Below, piece after piece: positions 57,754 to 64,000 of a DNA stretch of 64,000 nt. How positions within the stretch are numbered: the stretch's first letter is position 1; each line of letters opens with the position of its first letter. The translations under genes and the position numbers were made by a program. Source of the DNA: Pseudothauera nasutitermitis (GTDB taxonomy: Bacteria; Pseudomonadota; Gammaproteobacteria; Burkholderiales; Rhodocyclaceae); the NCBI RefSeq assembly GCF_004801295.1, contig NZ_SSOC01000005.1, forward strand, positions 1 through 64,000, written 5' to 3'. Below the pieces are notes generated by a model, which saw nothing but the letters and a program-made list of their open reading frames with translations, was not told where the DNA came from and did no database searches.

Positions 57754-59973
57754 TCAGCAAGGCTCCAGCTTGGCCACGCCGAGCAGCAGCCACTTCACCC
57801 CGGCATCGCCGAAGTTGATCTGCACGCGGGCGTCCGACCCACTGCCCTCGGCGGCGATGATCACGCCCTTGCCGAAGCGCGCGTGGGCCACCAGTTGACC
57901 AATGCGCAGGCCGCCGGGCAGTTCCTGCGTGGACTTGGGCGCTGGCGGCGTTGCCGCGCGGCTGGAAAACGCGCCGCGCGGGGGCTGGTAGAACCCACGG
58001 CTGCTTTCCTGCGCGAAGCTGCGCGGATGCTGTGGGGTGAGCCAGCGCGTGAGCCCCTCCGGGATCTCTTCCAGAAAGCGCGAGCGCGGGTGGTAGCGCG
58101 TCTGGCCATGCAGCATGCGGCTTTGCGCGAAGGAAATGTACAGGCGTTTGCGCGCGCGGGTGACCGCCACGTACATCAGCCGGCGTTCTTCTTCCAGGCC
58201 ATCGGGGTCCTGGATGCTGTTCTCGTGCGGAAACAGCCCCTCTTCCAGGCCGGAGAGGAACACCGCGTCGAATTCCAGCCCCTTGGCGGCATGCACGGTC
58301 ATCAGTTGCACGGCGTCCATGCCCTGGTCGGCCTGGTGCTCGCCAGCCTCCAGCGAGGCATGGGCGAGAAAGTCGGCCAGCAGGGCGTGGTCGGCTGCCA
58401 GCGCGTCGGTGTCGGCCTGGGCCTCGGCGACGAAGTTGGCCGCGGCGGCGATCAGTTCGTCAAGGTTTTCCAGGCGCTCGCGGCCTTCGCGTTCGGCCTG
58501 GTAGTGCGCGCGCAGGCCGGAGGCGTCGAGCACGTGGTCGACCAGTTCGGGCAGTTGTAACTTGGCGGTGTCGCGGCGCAGGTTTTCCACCAGGCGCACG
58601 AAATGCCCCAGCGAGGTGCCCGGCTTGCCGCTCAGATGCGGCACGGCGGCGTACAGGCTGGTGTTCCAGGTGCGCGCGGCTTCCTGCAGGGCTTCGACGG
58701 AACGCGCGCCGATGCCGCGCGTGGGGAAGTTCACCACGCGGGCGAAGGCGGTGTCGTCGTCCGGATTGGCGATCAGGCGCAGATAGGCCAGTGCATGCTT
58801 GATCTCCTGGCGCTCGAAGAAGCGCAGGCCGCCATACACGCGGTAGGGGATGCCGGCGGAGAACAGCGCGTGTTCCAGCACGCGCGACTGCGCGTTGGAG
58901 CGGTACAGCAGGGCGATGTCGGCACGCAGCGCGCCCTCGCGCACCAGTTGCTGCACTTCGTCGACGATCCAGCGCGCCTCGTCCTTGTCCTCGAAGGCCT
59001 CGAAGATGCGGATCGGTTCCCCCGCGCCGCTCTCGGTCCACAGATTCTTGCCCAACCGCCCGGCATTGTTGCGGATGATGGCGTTGGCCGCATCGAGGAT
59101 GTTGCCGTGGGAGCGGTAGTTTTGCTCCAGGCGGATCACTTCCTGGATGTGGAATTCGCGCTCGAAGTCGCGCATGTTGCCCACTTCGGCGCCCCGGAAG
59201 GCGTAGATGGACTGGTCGTCGTCGCCCACGCAGAACAGGCTGGCCGGCGGCTCGCCGCCAGCCAGCAGCTTCAGCCAGCGGTACTGCAGCACGTTGGTGT
59301 CCTGGAACTCATCGACCAGGATATGGCGGAAGCGGCCCTGGTAGTGGCGGCGCACCGGCTCGTTGCGTTCCAGCAGTTCATAGCAACGCAGCAGCAATTC
59401 GGCGAAATCCACCACGGACTCGCGCTGGCATTGCGCCTCGTACTCGCGGTACAGCTCGACCCGGCGCTTGGTGTAGTCGTCCCAGGCTTCCACCGCCTCG
59501 GGCCGCAGGCCGGCTTCCTTCTGCGCGTTGATGAAGTGCTGCAGTTCGCGCGGGGGGAATTTCTCGTCGTCGATGTTGAGCGTCTTCAGCAGGCGCTTGA
59601 TGGCGGCCAGTTGATCGGCGGAATCGAGGATCTGGAACAGCTGCGGCAGGCCGGCATCGCGGTGATGCGCGCGCAGCAGGCGGTTGCACAGACCGTGAAA
59701 GGTGCCGATCCACATCCCCCGGGTGTTGATCGGCAGCATCGCGGTCAGGCGCGCCACCATCTCCTTGGCCGCCTTGTTGGTGAAGGTGACCGCCAGGATA
59801 TTGGCCGGACTGCAATCCCCCTGGCTGAGCAGCCAGGCGATGCGCGTGGTGAGCACCCGCGTCTTGCCCGAGCCGGCGCCGGCGAGGATCAGCGCATGCT
59901 GCGCCGGCAGGGTGACGGCACGCTGCTGGGCTTCGTTGAGATGGGCGACGAGCGGGGAAGAAGTGGCGGGCAT
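57754..59973 (-). CDS. uvrD: DNA helicase II (UvrD)
   Basis: A 739-residue superfamily 1A helicase for nucleotide excision and mismatch repair. Motifs: Q-motif LNEAQQRAV, Walker A AGAGSGKTRVL, Walker B ILVDEFQDTN, DDDQSIYAFRGA, LEQNYRS, VQLMTVHAAKGLEFDAV and YVAVTRARKRL. The C-terminal Tudor-like end (GQLVAHARFGKGVI...VKWLLLGVAKLE) marks UvrD rather than Rep. AAGGAA precedes the ATG at 59973; another ATG at 59997 is in frame. Confidence 0.95.
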   Translation of the reverse strand: MPATSSPLVAHLNEAQQRAVTLPAQHALILAGAGSGKTRVLTTRIAWLLSQGDCSPANILAVTFTNKAAKEMVARLTAMLPINTRGMWIGTFHGLCNRLLRAHHRDAGLPQLFQILDSADQLAAIKRLLKTLNIDDEKFPPRELQHFINAQKEAGLRPEAVEAWDDYTKRRVELYREYEAQCQRESVVDFAELLLRCYELLERNEPVRRHYQGRFRHILVDEFQDTNVLQYRWLKLLAGGEPPASLFCVGDDDQSIYAFRGAEVGNMRDFEREFHIQEVIRLEQNYRSHGNILDAANAIIRNNAGRLGKNLWTESGAGEPIRIFEAFEDKDEARWIVDEVQQLVREGALRADIALLYRSNAQSRVLEHALFSAGIPYRVYGGLRFFERQEIKHALAYLRLIANPDDDTAFARVVNFPTRGIGARSVEALQEAARTWNTSLYAAVPHLSGKPGTSLGHFVRLVENLRRDTAKLQLPELVDHVLDASGLRAHYQAEREGRERLENLDELIAAAANFVAEAQADTDALAADHALLADFLAHASLEAGEHQADQGMDAVQLMTVHAAKGLEFDAVFLSGLEEGLFPHENSIQDPDGLEEERRLMYVAVTRARKRLYISFAQSRMLHGQTRYHPRSRFLEEIPEGLTRWLTPQHPRSFAQESSRGFYQPPRGAFSSRAATPPAPKSTQELPGGLRIGQLVAHARFGKGVIIAAEGSGSDARVQINFGDAGVKWLLLGVAKLEPC

Positions 59974-60285
59974 TGGCGTTTCCTTGTTTGCCGCCATTTT
60001 ATCCGCCCTGCGGCATGCGCTGCGGGCGCCAGGCGCCGGCACACCTTTGTTGCGACGCAACAACATTTGACTTGCGGGGACAGACTGGCTGCGCTATCTT
60101 GCAATTGCGTGATTGTGCGCAGCAACAATTTGCTACTAAAGACATAGTTGAAAAACGCGTATCGGCCCTAAAATTCAGGCTAACGCGCAATGTCGCAACG
60201 CACACCACAGAGAGCCGCCCGCGTCTCCGGCCCACAAGGCCCGACAGGGCAACAGGCCGAGATCCGGCCGACAGGAGAACAGAAC
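59974..60285. other. intergenic region uvrD / small gene
   Basis: 312 bp without a gene. It has an odd palindrome TTGTTGCG-A-CGCAACAA (60047-60063), an operator-like sequence near the uvrD side, and a possible promoter for the small gene: TTGAAA (60148-60153) and TAAAAT (60169-60174), spacing 15 bp. ACAGGAGAAC at 60271-60280 is the ribosome site. Confidence 0.45.
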
Positions 60286-60612
60286 ATGAACACACCGAAA
60301 CTGCTGCCTTGGTACGCCAGCAAGGCCGGCGTATCCGAAGAACGCGCCGCCGTACTGTGGCGCAAGGCCGTGCGCAAGGCCACGGCGGAAACCGGCTGGG
60401 TCGGCACCTCCGAATACTGGGGTGCGACCATGACCCACTTCCAGCGCCTGCTCGAAGAAGAACGCGACACCCTCTGTGCGCCGCAGGTCACCGCGCTGGT
60501 GCGCAGCCAGAACCGCATGTGGCGCCTGCCGCTGATCGCCATGGAAGACATGTGCTCCGCGATCAACGCCAACTGGCAACGCAATCTGAACACTCACCGC
60601 CGGGCTGCCTGA
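60286..60612 (+). CDS. small protein of unknown function
   Basis: A 108-residue soluble protein without signal or membrane segment. Tryptophan-rich (LLPWYASKAG, VLWRKAV, TGWVGTSEYWG, MWRLPL, ANWQRNL), basic and probably all-helical. An excellent AGGAG precedes the ATG, and a strong terminator follows, so it is a stand-alone unit. I do not recognise a family. Its own palindrome-bearing promoter region suggests regulation. Confidence 0.75.
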   Translation: MNTPKLLPWYASKAGVSEERAAVLWRKAVRKATAETGWVGTSEYWGATMTHFQRLLEEERDTLCAPQVTALVRSQNRMWRLPLIAMEDMCSAINANWQRNLNTHRRAA

Positions 60613-60658
60613 GCGCGACCCGGCCTACCGTCTCCCTCCTCTCCTTCAATAGGAGTTC

Positions 60659-60692
60659 GGCATCCGGTGCACACCGGATGCCGTTTTTTTTT
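60659..60692 (+). terminator. rho-independent terminator
   Basis: A perfect 12-bp palindromic stem GGCATCCGGTGC / GCACCGGATGCC-type (60659-60682) followed by G and nine T. It closes the 60286 gene. The T-run is shared with repeat copy C. Confidence 0.92.
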
Positions 60693-60754
60693 GCCGCCGG
60701 GCCTCCCCAACGCAAAGAACGCCCCTCGGGGCAGCGACCCGCGCAGTGGTGGAG
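60684..60754 (-). repeat. dispersed intergenic repeat, copy C
   Basis: Reversed copy of the element at 33193: on the minus strand GCTCCACCACTGCGCGG, GTCGCTGCCCCGAGGGGC, GTTGGGGAGGCCCGGCGG, then an A-run. Divergence from copy A is in the spacer between blocks. It lies 105 bp upstream of leuS. The rest of 60613-60858 holds no gene. Confidence 0.78.
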
Positions 60755-60849
60755 CATGGAGGCCCTTGAATACGTACGCCGCCCGGCCACGCGGCGGGCC
60801 ACCCCGCCTTCGCGCTATACTTGCACGTTATCTTCGCGCCCAACCCTAG

Positions 60850-63480
<2,631 letters not shown>

Positions 63481-63489
63481 GGCCCAAAC

Positions 63490-63996
63490 ATGACCGATCT
63501 CTCCCGACGCCGTCTGCTCGCCGCCGGTGCCCTGCTGGCCACCGGCCCGCTGCTCGCCGGCTGCGGCTTCCGCCTGCGCGGCCCGCAGCCGATGGCTTTC
63601 TCCACCATCTATCTGGGCGTCAACCCGCACAGCGGCCTGGGCCCCCTGCTCGCCCGCCAGATCCGCACGTCGGGCAGCACCACGGTGACCGACGACCCGG
63701 CGCAGGCCGACGTGCGCCTGCAGATTCTGCGCGATACGCACAGCCGGGAGATTCTCAGCCTCACCGGTGCCGGCAAGGTGCGCGAGTACGAACTGACCCG
63801 CGAACTGGGCTTCCAGCTCGTCGCCCGCAGCGGCGAGGTACTGATCGAGCCCACACTGCTGACCGCGCGGCGCGACTACACCTTCGATGACTCCCGCATT
63901 CTCGCCAAGGAGCAGGAAGAAGCCCTGCTGCTGCGCGACATGCAGGACGAACTGGTGCGCCAGTTGATCCGCCGCCTGTCCGCCGTGCAGATGTGA
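63490..63996 (+). CDS. lptE: LPS-assembly lipoprotein LptE
   Basis: A 168-residue outer-membrane lipoprotein. Signal peptide with lipobox LLAGC (Cys25), then GFRLRG, the LptE hallmark. It plugs the LptD barrel that inserts LPS. The signal opens with SRRRLL, twin-arginine-like, though LptE is normally Sec-exported. Usually followed by holA, which would lie beyond the window edge. Confidence 0.93.
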   Translation: MTDLSRRRLLAAGALLATGPLLAGCGFRLRGPQPMAFSTIYLGVNPHSGLGPLLARQIRTSGSTTVTDDPAQADVRLQILRDTHSREILSLTGAGKVREYELTRELGFQLVARSGEVLIEPTLLTARRDYTFDDSRILAKEQEEALLLRDMQDELVRQLIRRLSAVQM

Positions 63997-64000
63997 GCTC

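Overview
The window is high-GC DNA that looks like a betaproteobacterium, most plausibly of the Rhodocyclales/Azoarcus-Thauera type. This rests on overall gene content, a canonical rrn leader, betaproteobacterial intergenic repeats and multihaem cytochromes beside an MSHA pilus locus. No single marker in the window proves genus. Only the first 65 bases of 16S rRNA are present (minus strand), with its leader and a textbook TTGACA/TATAAT promoter.

Layout. 0.5-12.7 kb is mostly housekeeping: a PilZ-like protein, thyA-folA, a PLP-dependent basic amino acid decarboxylase, dcd, apbC/mrp, an OmpA-like lipoprotein, metG, a SulP anion transporter and acylphosphatase. 12.8-16.2 kb is a ColRS-like two-component system in which the regulator and kinase genes bracket a methyltransferase and an InaA/WaaP-like kinase, suggesting envelope (LPS) modification. 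16.2-18.6 kb has a membrane spermidine-synthase-like protein and a VapBC pair. 18.9-24.8 kb (minus strand) is a putative extracellular electron transfer operon: a monohaem cytochrome c, a periplasmic decahaem cytochrome (MtrA/MtoA type), an MtrB/PioB outer-membrane barrel and a fused nonahaem c / dihaem b inner-membrane protein resembling Geobacter CbcL. A NarXL-type two-component system lies immediately upstream on the same strand, and the region between them carries several palindromes.

28-37 kb holds dnaE, a mechanosensitive channel, a secreted small protein, a quinone oxidoreductase and maeB. 37.6-54.4 kb is one long plus-strand MSHA type IV pilus locus (mshI, a PilN-like gene, J, K, L, M, N, E, G, two pilins, C, D, O, P, Q). 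It lacks mshF and mshH. MshE has a c-di-GMP-binding MshEN domain, and MshQ carries two lectin-like folds. 54.6-57.7 kb is a small accessory islet: a DUF2283/DUF4258 pair, an orphan ParA, a Phd antitoxin whose toxin gene is cut after a few codons, and a class II Fic protein behind a repeat-rich promoter. 57.7-64 kb returns to housekeeping genes: uvrD, a small conserved-looking gene, leuS and lptE.

Working together: the cytochrome operon predicts a path quinone pool - CbcL-like - periplasmic cytochromes - MtrAB conduit - cell exterior. Direction (metal oxidation or reduction) cannot be decided from sequence. The MSHA pilus, with its c-di-GMP-responsive ATPase and lectin-like tip candidate, would serve surface attachment.
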